The translations under genes and the position numbers were made by a program. A stretch of 64,000 nt of DNA from Echinarachnius parma (lineage: Eukaryota > Echinodermata > Echinoidea > Clypeasteroida > Echinarachniidae): NCBI GenBank assembly GCA_037951105.1, contig JBAMJV010004355.1, forward strand, positions 46,797 through 110,796, given 5' to 3'. Shown here piece after piece: positions 10,810 through 21,546 of the stretch; position 1 is the first letter of the stretch; the number at the start of each line of letters is the position of its first letter. The notes under the pieces are model-generated. The model saw only the letters and a program-made list of their open reading frames with translations. It was not told the origin of the DNA and did not search any database.

Positions 10810-11325
10810 AAGAGACCTGTCCATAGGCATAGACCATACAATCCTTTTTGTATTCTTATGGTTATGTTATGGCACTCTCGATTCAATGTTCGATATTCAT
10901 ATTGTCGGAAATTTTGAGTATATGCGCATGCGCAACCAAAACTCACGTAAAAATAGCCAAAGCACATCGGGTTACGGTCACGTATGAATAGCCATAGTCA
11001 TACATTTGCAAATATTTCAACAAAAACAATTTCTTGAGACTTGAATCTTGAACTTTTGGAAGTTGTAAAATAAATGTAATCAAATTTAATCTGAAAACAG
11101 TGATAGTGATAATTTAAATATTGTCATTGAAATGTTCAAGACTAATTCAAATATTCAATATGATGAATAAGTTTACGCAATTGAACGCTGAATCGAAGTA
11201 CAAAACAATGACAATGACCCAATGACATGTGCAATGACAATCAATGTTATTGACATAAATAATCAATTGATAAGAATGCATGTCGACAACAGACACAGAT
11301 TACAGTGTGTGGGACACAATTACCA
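10810..11325. other. Unique AT-rich spacer
   Basis: I see no gene, no clear repeat and no splice-flanked frame. The short open frames at 10702-10987 have no supporting features. Confidence 0.5.
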
Positions 11326-11562
11326 CAAAACTGGGGCTATATCTTCGGAGACGTGCCCAGGGCACATCGTGATTTACGTGAATAAATTACTCCGCCATGT
11401 GATGCGGTCATGTCGAAGTACAGACTTGCTCATTTAATTACTTGGTGTGCATCCGCGTTATAAAATAGTCCCCGTAAACACCATCGACATCACGAAATAA
11501 CTATTTCACGGTAAAACACAGGACGGGAATTATTTTTCCACTCGAACTTTTTGTAAGATTTT
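11326..11562. repeat. Left copy of a 237-bp perfect direct repeat
   Basis: It is identical by eye, without indels, to 19470-19706 (offset 8144). It begins CAAAACTGGGGCTATATCTT and ends TTTTTGTAAGATTTT. It contains the palindrome GTGCCCAGGGCAC. Read on the minus strand it holds the last 23 codons and stop of the frame that is complete at 19822-19634, so the right-hand copy is probably the original. Confidence 0.85.
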
Positions 11563-11654
11563 AGACTTTGTTCTGAGTGAAAATTGTACATGATACATTC
11601 ACTATTTCAATTAACCACTACTCACCAGCTATTGGCAAAAGAAAAGTAGAGTCA

Positions 11655-11733
11655 TAAGAGAGAGGAATCGAACCCATGACACCAAGTATCGAAGTCCACA
11701 GCGTGACCAATAGGCCATGTAAACTGCTGATGG
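11655..11733 (-). repeat. tRNA-derived SINE-like unit, minus strand
   Basis: The inverse reads ..TTTACATGGCCTATTGGTCA.. (A box) and CATGGGTTCGATTCC (B box). It is clearly related to 16713-16801 and 18474-18562, including upstream CAATGAG..CCATCAGC. The three copies share a head but differ in tail. Confidence 0.7.
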
Positions 11734-12232
11734 TCAGTATGGTCTCATTGTTATCATATACGTACAGCCCACATCGGTGATTATGAATAATTCATTAGCG
11801 CACCTATACGACTTGGTAGCAGACTAAAAGAATCGACATATACTATATCCATAAGTATGGCAATAGTGCATAGAACATCAGTTATGTTAGTAATAATTAT
11901 GCCAAGTCGTCATGATCGGTTCATGTGTACTATATATACCTACACTACAAGGGATGTCTTTGACTAGCATCGGTAATATTCATGCAATCAAATTCGTGCA
12001 TGGGCAGCCGGTGATTGGGTGTTTATAAAGGGTGTAAATCGGGTGTAAATCGCGTGTGATTGGGATTTAATATATTTATTTGCATAATAACATCAGTTCT
12101 TTTAGTCGTGTACATGCCAATTCTTAACCCCCCCCCCCCCGGGGGGGGGGGCGGTGGGGTATCATGCGTGACCAAGGACTTGCCAAAAGCACCCTAAACA
12201 AGTTTTTGCGTGGTGCAAAAAATACACCTTAA

Positions 12233-12577
12233 AGGTAAAGACCAGTTTTGGAAACGCCCCCCTCTCAAAAAATGAAATGGAAGCTCTTATTACCAATAAT
12301 GTGAAATAATATTATTATACTAATATAGGATCATCCAAATTTTGCCAAGAAACTGCCTACTAATTTATATATTTGCAAAATTATATATCTGTCCCAATGG
12401 GACAGATATGTCGCCCATACGCTATGTGTATTACGACCAGCGGTTTTCTTCCGATATTTCAGTATTTAATGATGCTGAGGTTCTGATTTTACCACACAAG
12501 CCGTATTTCAATACATATTCAACAATAATGATCAATATAGATGTATTCGGCTACTTTCCCAAAACTGGTCTTGGGCT
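12233..12577. mobile_element. 345-bp MITE flanked by TTAA
   Basis: TTAA at 12229-12232 and 12578-12581 flank the ends AGGTAAAGACCAGTTTTGGA and the inverse CCAAAACTGGTCTTGGGCT. It is inserted in a CCCTAA-containing repeat whose halves lie on both sides. Confidence 0.75.
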
Positions 12578-12589
12578 TTAACTAAGTAT

Positions 12590-12830
12590 GCATGATAATC
12601 ATTATCGCTTATTAAGTAATACATTTTTTTGTAAACCCCTAAGTAAGTTACAACTATTTTTGATACCCTAAGCAAGTAATCAATACTTTGTAAATCCCTA
12701 AGCAGGTTATGACTATTTTGATACCCTGACCAACTAATCAATTGTGTACACCCCTAAGCAAGTTATAACTATTTTTTTATAACCTAAGCACCTTAAAACG
12801 GTGACTAAAACTTGTTCTAGTATTGAATGA
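12590..12830. repeat. Short diverged tandem repeat (CCCTAAGCAAGT..)
   Basis: Variants of ACCCCTAAGCAAGTTATAAC and GATACCCTAAGCAAGTAATC alternate about every 45-50 bp, roughly five times. It is not telomeric; the shared CCCTAA is incidental. Confidence 0.6.
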
Positions 12831-14011
12831 ACCCTATAAGCAAATAAGCTGAATTTATGAGACCCTTGAAACGAGTAATTTGTCAGCCTAAAAAGGATGC
12901 AACTTTTTCCTGATTTTTGGTGATTCTGAGACCCTATTCAAAATATGTATTTTACGTAACTTGCCTGATCGTAAAAAGCAGTAAAAACAACTATTATTTT
13001 TAAATTTTGACAATTCTGAAAAAGTGTTTTTATGAGGCATCATGGCTTCTGTACTCTATTGAGTTCGACTATAATTATGAACATTCCTGTAATAATTGTG
13101 GACAAATGAACATTCCTGTAATAATTGTGGACAAATCAGCCCATCTATAATCTAAACACACATTCTAAAAACGGAAATAAAGGAACCGCGTGTATAATCA
13201 GTATTACGATGAGTATAAAGAGCGAGCTTTCGAGACAAATTAATAGTTGGAAAACACGTTTTTATCGATGAACGATGAAATGATTTTAACGAGTCGGTAA
13301 ACATGTATACAGCTCTCGAAAATATAATGCGTGCCTTCTCTAACACGTCGCATCGTGTATATAAAGAGGTATACATGTTATTCTTTGCAATCTAATTAGA
13401 GTACTTTGGAATAAAATTAGAGTACATATAGAAGATGATCACAATTCGTTGGAACAGATACTCTGACCAAAGTGTGACCACAACATGTGGGTTTGTTTTG
13501 TCATCCCATATTTCTCATTCACCCTCTGTTTCTCCGACTCTTTATGTAAGTTACATCTATTCAGATATTTTCGTGTACCGTTAACTCCACTCTCCTAGTA
13601 CAATATGCCATGGTTGGTGAACCAGGGATATGCATCTGACGCCCGTATACCTGAACTAATCTGTTAATTCCTCATTTCTTGCGGTCTTGAATTTCGGCCC
13701 TCCCTCCTAATCTCACTATATGAATAACGGAGGCCAAATGCGAGGTCTAATGTCGATTACATAAAGAATAGAAAACGAAATATGAACACCATACGAATTT
13801 GCTGAAACAGATCAGACCATCTTGAAAATAATATCCGATTTTGCTACCAAAGCGTGATTAAAATAACAGATCTATTTTATCTGTACCTGTGCATCCGTTC
13901 TTTTATTCCAACAAAGTACAATACATGAAAGAGATGACTGTAATAAACATAATATGCTGATATAGTTGAAGATGGAATGGTTAGCGGTAATGAATATAAT
14001 AAGGGTTGACA

Positions 14012-14111
14012 CATAGACGCCGGAAGTGGGGGGGGGGGGGGGGGGGGGGCAGGGGGGCCGCCCCCCCCCCCCCCCCCCCCCCCCCATCCAAAACTGCTTC
14101 CGGCGCGCCTG
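14012..14111. mobile_element. 100-bp hAT-like MITE, nearly all G and C runs
   Basis: The ends CATAGACGCCGGAAG and CTTCCGGCGCGCCTG are flanked by GGTTGACA (14004-14011 and 14112-14119). The interior is a G run facing a C run, so the whole element can fold. It is the same family as 33300-34863. The sister block of the segmental duplication has no insertion at the matching place (about 15585). Confidence 0.85.
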
Positions 14112-14530
14112 GGTTGACACAATAAAATGAACTGAACTAAATACCAAGGCAATAGTATACTTTATATAACAAAGCTAACTAAACAATGATACACGTCAAA
14201 AATACCAGCCTATTATAAACAAAATAAACACACCATAAACAAAACAAATAATACTTTATGAAAGCTTGCCAGGTGTAGTCTTCAACTCTTCATCGACAGG
14301 ACTAATGATTTTGTTTTGTTTATGTCAAACTGTTTAATAAACTTGAATTGCCATTGCCCAATCAACCTGAAAAGCATGTAACTGTACTTATATTAGTTTA
14401 ATTAAATCCGTTTTCGACATCTTGGTACAACATCTTGGTAAAACACCACGGACTTATTTAATTTGAGTGGAACTCTTTTTTAATATGTCGGTAGTGCACA
14501 TCCAATAATCTTTCAAACGGCTTGGTATAC

Positions 14531-14590
14531 ATGACTAAAAGAACCGATGATCTATACACATTTGCATAGAGGATCGGTTCTTTTAGTCAT
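14531..14590. repeat. 60-bp hairpin, ATGACTAAAAGAACCGAT arms
   Basis: Arms of 18 bp are perfect with a 24-nt loop. Half-sites of the same motif (GACTAAAAGAA or TTCTTTTAGT) recur at about 11822, 12096, 15452, 15936, 16852 and 18604, so this is a small repeat family confined to this locus. Confidence 0.7.
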
Positions 14591-16712
14591 CATGCCAAAT
14601 CACGGGCACGCTATTTATGATATCGAATGCCCCCGCGGACCATATATGAGCTGAGCCCACTGAATTAGACAGGGCTTGGTCAGTACATAAATCAGATGCC
14701 AATTGAGTTCGACTATTATTGTGAACATTCAAATTGTGGACAAACCAGCTTATAATCTAATTAACCCCTAAACACATATTCTGATAACAGAAATAAAGGA
14801 CCCGCGTGTATAAGATCAGTATAAAGAGCGAGCTTTCGAGACAAAAGCTGCTCTCTCAGTGTATTATTAGTTGAAAAACACGTATTTATCGATGAACGAT
14901 GAAATGATTTAAACGAGTCGATAAACTTACAACTCTCGAAAATATAATGCGTGCCTTCTCTTTGATTGCCTAGCACGTCGCATTGTGTATAAAGGTTAAC
15001 ATGTTAACATTTGGAATTGAATAGAAGATGAACTCAATTCGCTCAAGTGGAACAGATACTCTTACCAAAGTGTGACCACAACATGCGGGTTTGTTTGGTC
15101 ATCCCATTTTTTTCATTCACCCACTATTTCTCCGACGTTACTCTTTGGTTACATCTATTCAGATATTTTCGTGTACCGTTAAAATCCACGTACTCTCCTT
15201 GCCATGGTTGGTGAACCAGGGATAGGCATCCAACGCCCGTGTATCTGAACTAATCTGTTAATTCCTCCTTTATTGCGTTCTTGAATTTCAGCTCTCCCTC
15301 CCTATATGAATGACAGAGGCCAAATGCGAGGTCTTTGGAATACACGAAATAAGAACACCATAGTTACGAATTTGCTGAAACAGATCAGACCATCTTCTAC
15401 TATCCGATTTGTATACCAAAGCGTGATTTAACGACTGCAATTATGCATGACTAAAAGAACAGATCTATTTTATGTGTATAGTGCATCCGTTCTTTTGCAA
15501 AGTACAAGACATGAATGGGATAATGTGATTAACAGATGCTGATATAGTTGAAGATGGAATGGTTAGCGGTAATGAATATAATACGGGTTGGTAGTATAAA
15601 ATGAACTGAACTAGATACCAAGGCAATAAGATACTATACATTTGAGTAAATATAACAAAGCTAAATAAACAAGGAAACATAATATACGTCAATATCACCA
15701 TTCACTGGTCTATATACTATAAACAAAAAGAACACACCATAAACAAAAATAATAATTCATGAAAGCTTGCCAGGTGTACATAGTCTTTAACTTCTCATCG
15801 ACACGGCTAATGTTTTTTGTTTTGTTTTATGTCAAACGGTTTAATCAAATTTAATTGCCTTTGCCCAATCAACATGAAACGCATAAAACTGTTCTTATAT
15901 ATATCTGTACAAAATTAGCGCACCTACGACTTGGTAGCAGACTAAAAGAATCGAATACGGGTTGAAACTACATTAGTGTTGACCTAATTGATGCACCATT
16001 ATATATTAAGTGCGTTTTTAAAATTTACCTCTGAATGGGAACATGTGCCCAAATGCAATGCATTACATGTGCGATGGGCACATGTGCGACGAAAAAGAGA
16101 AGAGCCCATCACACATGTAATGCATTGCATTGGGCACTCGTTCCCCCACTGAGAAACATTTTCAAAATCAATAGTTTCAACTTTCAACCCCTATCTCCCC
16201 TATGTATTCAAGATAGGCCATGGTATCCCTTTCCTATCTGGGCTGAGGATCTCGGATTCCCAAATCCCTTCTGATTTATTTATAAGCAGTGATAGGCCAC
16301 GCACAGAATCAATTCCTTAGTGAAAATGCGCATCATACATTTACTCAAAGAACCACTGCGCACCTACGACTTCGTAGCAGACTATTCGTCGATAGTCATA
16401 CGTGGACAATCGTGTGGACGTTTTGGTACATTTCCAAAAAAATAACTGATGCACATAACAAACGCAACCAACATTCATACCCATCCTCAAACAGTCAGTA
16501 ACTGACAGTATTCCCTAAATCGCACTACTAAACTAACACGTGCCCACTATGTCCCAGAGAGATCGGTATGGGCACATGTCCGTGTGTGTGCCCAACATGT
16601 ACATAATGGATCGATTTGGGCACGGGTTTGTTATCAAGAGTTTCCTACGATTACAATGGATTAGGGTAGCATGATATATATATATATATACAATGAGCCC
16701 ACTTTCACCATC

Positions 16713-16801
16713 AGCGGGTTACATAGCCTATTGGTAACGTTACGATGTGGACTTGTTATCAACACTTGGTATCATGGGTTCGAATCCGCTCCGATGCCGC
16801 T
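16713..16801 (+). repeat. tRNA-like unit in core C, copy 1
   Basis: The A-box ACATAGCCTATTGGTAACG and perfect B-box GGGTTCGAATCC (16776-16787) are spaced as in a tRNA. AGCGG at the 5' side can pair with CCGCT at the 3' side. The D and anticodon arms are imperfect, so a SINE head is more likely than a functional tRNA. Confidence 0.65.
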
Positions 16802-18473
16802 AAAATTTTCTTTTATCATATAATACATGGTGAGTAGCGGTTCTTTTAGTAAATGTATCATGCGCATTTTCACTAAGGAATTAAATCTGTGGCCTACATC
16901 ACTACTTCTAAATAAATCAGAAGGGATTTGCTAAATCGTTTGGGAAACCCAGATCGTCCGCCCAGATATATAGGATTAACGGTTTAAAGGGATACCATGG
17001 CCTATCTTGAATAAATAGGGGAGATAGGGGTTGAAAGTTGAAACTCTTAAGTGCGATTTTTAAAATGTATCTCAGTGGGGGAACGAGTGCCCAATGCATT
17101 GCATTAAGTGTGCATTGGGCACTTGTTCTACTTGATCCCATCATACATGTAATGCATAGCATTGGGCACGTGTTTCCACACTAAGGTAAATTCCCATTTT
17201 GGCACTAAAAGGTCTTGCAAGTCAACACTAATGTAGTTTCAACCCCTATTTCCCCTCTACCTTCAATTATCAGCCACGCTAGCCTTCTTTAGACAGTATC
17301 CTATCCGGGCTTCCAGCCAAACACGCATTAAGAATGTTCAATATTAATTACAGCTCTAGGAAACTCTCTTAATATAGTACACTAATACGTGCCCAATATG
17401 TATTTAAGAGATGGGTTAGGGCACCTGTTAGTGTACTAGTTATATAGTACACTAACAGGTGCCCTAACCCATCTCTTAAATACATATTGGGCACGTATTA
17501 GTGTACTATATTAAGAGAGTTTCCTAGAGCTGTAATAAATATTGAACATTCTTAATGCGTGTTTGGCTGGAAGCCCGGATAGGATACTCTCTTAAGAAGG
17601 CTAGCGTGGCTGATAATTGAAGATAGAGGGGAAATAGGGGTTGAAACTACATTAGTGTTGACTTGCAGGTCCTTTTAGTGCCAAAATGGGAATTTACCTT
17701 AGTGTGGAAACACGTGCCCAATGCTATGCATTACATGTATGATGGGATCAAGTAGCACAAGTGCCCAATGCACACTAAATGCAATGCGTTGGGCACGCGA
17801 ACGTATTTTTATCAATACTTTGTCCCTCAATGTATACCCAGGTCGAAAAAACAGTTGAAAATGAGTTACCAACTGGTACCATTTGATACCAGTTGGGATT
17901 AATCAGTCCAGTACTCTCTAACTCTCTCCCCTATTTATTCCAGATAAGCCATGGTATCCCTTTTAACAGTTAATCCTATCTGGGCGGAGGATCTCGGTTT
18001 CCCAAACGATTTAGCAAATCCCTTCTGATTTATTTATAAGCAGTGATAGGCCACATAATTAATTCCTTAGTGAAAATGCGCATCATACATTTACTCAAAG
18101 AACCACTGCGCTCACGACTTCGTAGCAGACTATTCGTCGATGGTATATATTTGTTCTATTATAGTCATACGTGGACAATCGTGTGGACGTTTTGGTACAT
18201 TTCCAAAAAAATAAACTGATGCACATAACAAACGCAACCAACATTCATATCCTCAAACAGTCACTAACTGACAGTATTCCCTAAATCGCACTACTAAACT
18301 AACACGTGCCCACTATGTCCCAGAGAGATCGGTATGGGCACATGTCCGTGTGTGTGCCCAACATGTACATAATGGATCGATTTGGGCACGCGTTTGTTAT
18401 CAAGAGTTTCCTACGATTACAATGGATTAGGGTAGCATGATATATATATATACAATGAGCCCACTTTCACCAT

Positions 18474-18562
18474 CAGCGGGTTACATAGCCTATTGGTAAC
18501 GTTACGATGTGGACTTGATATCAACACTTGGTATCATGGGTTCGAATCCGCTCCGATGCCGC
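18474..18562 (+). repeat. tRNA-like unit in core C, copy 2
   Basis: It is almost identical to the 16713-16801 copy (one visible change, GTTATC to GATATC), showing that the surrounding duplication is young. Confidence 0.65.
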
Positions 18563-19469
18563 TAAAATTTTCTTTTATCATATAAGACATGGTGAGTAGC
18601 GGTTCTTTTAGTAAATGTATCATGCGCATTTTCACTAAGGAATTAAATCTGTGGCCTACATCACTACTTCTAAATAAATCAGAAGGGATTTGCTAAATCG
18701 TTTGGGAAACACGGTTGAAAGGGATACCATGGCCTATCTTGAATAAATAGGGGAGATAGGGGTTGAAAGTTGAAACTCTTAAGTGCGATTTTTAAAATGT
18801 ATCTCAGTGGAGGAACGAGTGCCCAATGCATTGCATTAAGTGTGCATTGGGCACTTGTTCTACTTGATCCCATCATACATGTAATGCATAGCATTGGGCA
18901 CGTGTTTCCACACTAAGGTAAATTCCCATTTTGGCACTAAAAGGTCTTGCAAGTCAACACTAATGTAGTTTCAACCCCTATTTCCCCTCTACCTTCAATT
19001 ATCAGCCACGCTAGCCTTCTTTAGACAGTATCCTATCCGGGCTTCCAGCCAAACACGCATTAAGAATGTTCAATATTAATTACAGCTCTAGGAAACTCTC
19101 TTAATATAGTACACTAATACGTGCCCAATATGTATTTAAGAGATGGGTTAGGGCACCTGTTAGTGTACTAGTTATATAGTACACTAACAGGTGCCCTAAC
19201 CCATCTCTTAAATACATAATGGGCACGTAATAGTGTACTATATTAAGAGAGTTTACTAGTGTTGAAATATATATATTGAACATTCTTAATGCGTGTTTGG
19301 CTGGAAGCCCGGACAGGATACTGCTAGTAGTATATTACAGATATATAATACATGTACTTAGTATATAACAGTTATATACTACTAGTAGTATATACTGTGT
19401 TACGCCGGAACTACTTTCGCCAAACTCAAAATCGAATATGTGCCCGGGGCACGCATTGGAAGATATAGC

Positions 19470-19706
19470 CAAAACTGGGGCTATATCTTCGGAGACGTGC
19501 CCAGGGCACATCGTGATTTACGTGAATAAATTACTCCGCCATGTGATGCGGTCATGTCGAAGTACAGACTTGCTCATTTAATTACTTGGTGTGCATCCGC
19601 GTTATAAAATAGTCCCCGTAAACACCATCGACATCACGAAATAACTATTTCACGGTAAAACACAGGACGGGAATTATTTTTCCACTCGAACTTTTTGTAA
19701 GATTTT
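19470..19706. repeat. Right copy of the 237-bp perfect direct repeat
   Basis: Identical to 11326-11562. It overlaps the 3' end of the minus-strand frame at 19634-19822. The flanks do not match those of the left copy, and it lacks TG..CA ends, so it does not look like a long terminal repeat. Confidence 0.85.
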
Positions 19707-19822
19707 GGTTTGAATTTAAACTTTTTTAACACTTTACCATGCTTTTCCCCTTCAGGAACTAAGTCGAATTCCACACAATCTTCCTCTAAAACATACACTG
19801 ATCTCCATTCTACCAAATTCAT
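19634..19822 (-). CDS. Possible small protein or terminal exon, 62 residues
   Basis: The frame starts at ATG 19822 (MNLVEWRSVYVLEEDCVEFD..) and is hydrophilic. Its C-terminal half is Lys/Phe-rich and it stops at 19636-19634. A good acceptor (ctattttccatcgtcag) lies at about 19848, so it may instead be the last exon of a spliced gene, open from there. A CCAAT-type ATTGG and NRF1-like sites lie upstream (19.89-20.03 kb). I do not recognise the family. The last 23 codons are also present in the left 237-bp repeat, cut off from the rest. A chance frame remains possible. Confidence 0.4.
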   Translation of the reverse strand: MNLVEWRSVYVLEEDCVEFDLVPEGEKHGKVLKKFKFKPKSYKKFEWKNNSRPVFYREIVIS

Positions 19823-19989
19823 TATTTCAGGTATGAAGCTGATACTGCTGACGATGGAAAATAGTGTCCGTTCAAACGCAAACCCCTTTTCAATGCGAAC
19901 CAATCATGTCTCGATACCGTATCGATAAGACGATAACGTACTACGCGTACGAGCTTTAATTGATCTAGCAGACGACGATCGGATATCGA

Positions 19990-20036
19990 GGCGCGCATGC
20001 GCATGATGGCTTATGCATGCGCATGCGCATGCATAT
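19990..20036. promoter_or_regulatory. GCGCATGCGC cluster (NRF1-like), alternating purine-pyrimidine
   Basis: Three or four overlapping matches to the NRF1 consensus YGCGCAYGCGCR lie at 19990-20036, with ATGATGGC between them. The stretch is also Z-DNA-prone. It lies upstream of the minus-strand frame at 19822-19634 and could be its promoter, which is inference. Confidence 0.45.
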
Positions 20037-20063
20037 GCATCGGTGTCTTTATCATAACTTTAA

Positions 20064-20843
20064 CCCTAAAAAGACTGGGCTATTTTGAACCTTGAAAAAA
20101 CTGGGGGGGGGGGGGCTAAAAGGGCCCCCCCCTAAGATCTCGGCAACCGAAACTCTGATCGACTCCAAATTTGGCAACGTGATAGATGTCCATGAATTCT
20201 ACAATATTGCGTAGTTGAAATTTTTTTAAAAATTAGAATATGCTAATTAGAGCTAATTAATTATGCAAAAATTGTATTTTTTTGTAGTTTTCGTAGTTTT
20301 CTCGGCAATCGAAACTCCAATCAACTCCAAATTTGGCATGGTGATAGATGTCCATGAGCCATACAATATTGCATAGTTAAATTTTTTGTTCTAATTATAA
20401 TATGCTAATTAGAGCTAATTGATTATGCAAAAATTGCATTTCTTATGTATTTCTTTGTTTGTTTTACATATGTTTTTTATTGTTTTTTCAATGAAAATAA
20501 TTATTGACCATTATTCAACCATTTTTAGCCCAAAATTAAATGATTGCAGTGATTAGAATAAAAAATAATGAAGATTTTGTCTTTTCTAGGAAAAAAAATC
20601 AATTTCCATAGGATTTGTACACAAATCACAAAATTTAGCGATTTTCGGCCCGACGCTCACTTACAAAAGGTCACGTGACTTTTGAACTGTATACCCGGTC
20701 GTCGCAAATTTAGTCTCAAAAGTTGCGCAAGACTTCAATGAAAAAACTCATGAAGTCGCGCGACAATATCTGCGCGCGTTGCGGAATTATCGCGAAAATA
20801 GAGGAGGGGGGGGCTAAATCAGCCCCCCCCAGTCTTTTTAGGG
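20064..20843. mobile_element. piggyBac-type MITE, 780 bp, copy 1
   Basis: TTAA at 20060-20063 and 20844-20847 flank the ends CCCTAAAAAGACTGGG and CCCAGTCTTTTTAGGG. This resembles the TTAA plus CCCTAGAAAGATA ends of piggyBac. G/C runs sit just inside each end. The interior has a two-copy tandem repeat of about 165 bp (GACTCCAAATTTGGCA..ATAGATGTCCATGA..GAGCTAATT). No transposase. An inverted copy lies at 36625-37412. Confidence 0.9.
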
Positions 20844-20847
20844 TTAA

Positions 20848-21542
20848 AGGGGTAAAACAGTTTTGGTAAGGCTGAGCTTTAGTAACCAAAACCTGCACAA
20901 ATACACTACAAATAGTTACATAAACTCCACCATGCTCGTAATGTATAGACAATTACAAACGACTAATTATAAAGCCTGTTATCGTTCAAAAAGAGCCATT
21001 AAAACACAAGAGGGCCCACTACAAAAAATCATTGGTTTAAACCATTTTTCATACAAAATTATGTAGGCCTATGTGATGTTTTGTTGAAATAATGATCAGA
21101 TAGAGAGATCATCAACAACTATTTAAAAACCTCTTTCATTGGCAATTTTTAAACTAAGTGTAGGCATTTTTAAATAAAAAATAAAAAAATCATCAAATAA
21201 ATCTGGGCCCCAGATTTATTCCGATTCATATTTATTATTGATATTTCAGCCGTTTCTGAACCGATTTTGATCAGATAAAGTTTATTCTGCCATTAAAATT
21301 GTATTCTCTTTCAAAGAGATCATCAACAACTATTTAAAAACCTCTGCGTAAGCCTTTAAAAAATCTTAAATCATCGAATAAACGATCGTATACATTTATT
21401 TATATTTCAGCTCTTTCTGAACCGATTTTGATGAAATAAAATTGTATATATATGCTCTTTCAAATTTGACACTCAGTTTTTCATTACCTCACAACAAACT
21501 GATTTCGTGTAGCGCCCTCTATACCAAAACTTAACTACCCCT
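20848..21542. mobile_element. TTAA MITE family A, full-length, 695 bp
   Basis: The ends AGGGGTAAAACAGTTTTGGT and the inverse of AGGGGTAGTTAAGTTTTGGT are flanked by TTAA. The left TTAA (20844-20847) is shared with the neighbouring piggyBac-type MITE, so one inserted into the target duplication of the other. The interior repeats TCTGAACCGATTTTGAT twice. No coding content. Confidence 0.8.
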
Positions 21543-21546
21543 TTAA

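Larger units (their letters stand above)
13057..15903. repeat. Segmental tandem duplication (13057-14398 and 14701-15903)
   Basis: The two blocks share, in order: GAGTTCGACTAT..ATTGTGGACAAA, GAGCGAGCTTTCGAGACAAA, ATCGATGAACGATGAAATGA, TCTCGAAAATATAATGCGTG, CAGATCAGACCATCTT, GTGCATCCGTTCTTTT and ATGAAAGCTTGCCAGGTGTA. They differ by indels and point changes. Only the first carries the hAT-like insertion at 14012-14111. No frame is conserved between the copies, so the block is probably non-coding. Confidence 0.8.
16020..19330. repeat. Nested inverted-repeat array (A-C-A', B-B', twice)
   Basis: Block A (about 16030-16350) is inverted at about 16842-17130 around a core C that holds a tRNA-like unit. 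Block B (about 17095-17440) is inverted at 17446 to about 17800 around the centre TAGTGTACTAGTTATATAGT. The A-C-A'-B part (about 16190-17447) is then repeated directly at about 17925-19190, followed by a shortened B' (19190-19330). Copies are highly similar. Motifs GTGCCC and GGGCAC occur dozens of times, often as TGGGCAC..GTGCCCA pairs. No protein is supported: the 81- and 71-residue frames are shadows of the palindrome. Confidence 0.85.

Noticed and set aside
12590-12830. CCCTAA motifs as interstitial telomere repeats
   Set aside because: The motif occurs once per 45-50-bp unit, not as a continuous hexamer array.
11326-19706. The 237-bp direct repeats as LTRs of a retroelement
   Set aside because: No TG..CA ends, no primer-binding or polypurine tract next to them, and no retroviral protein motifs in between.
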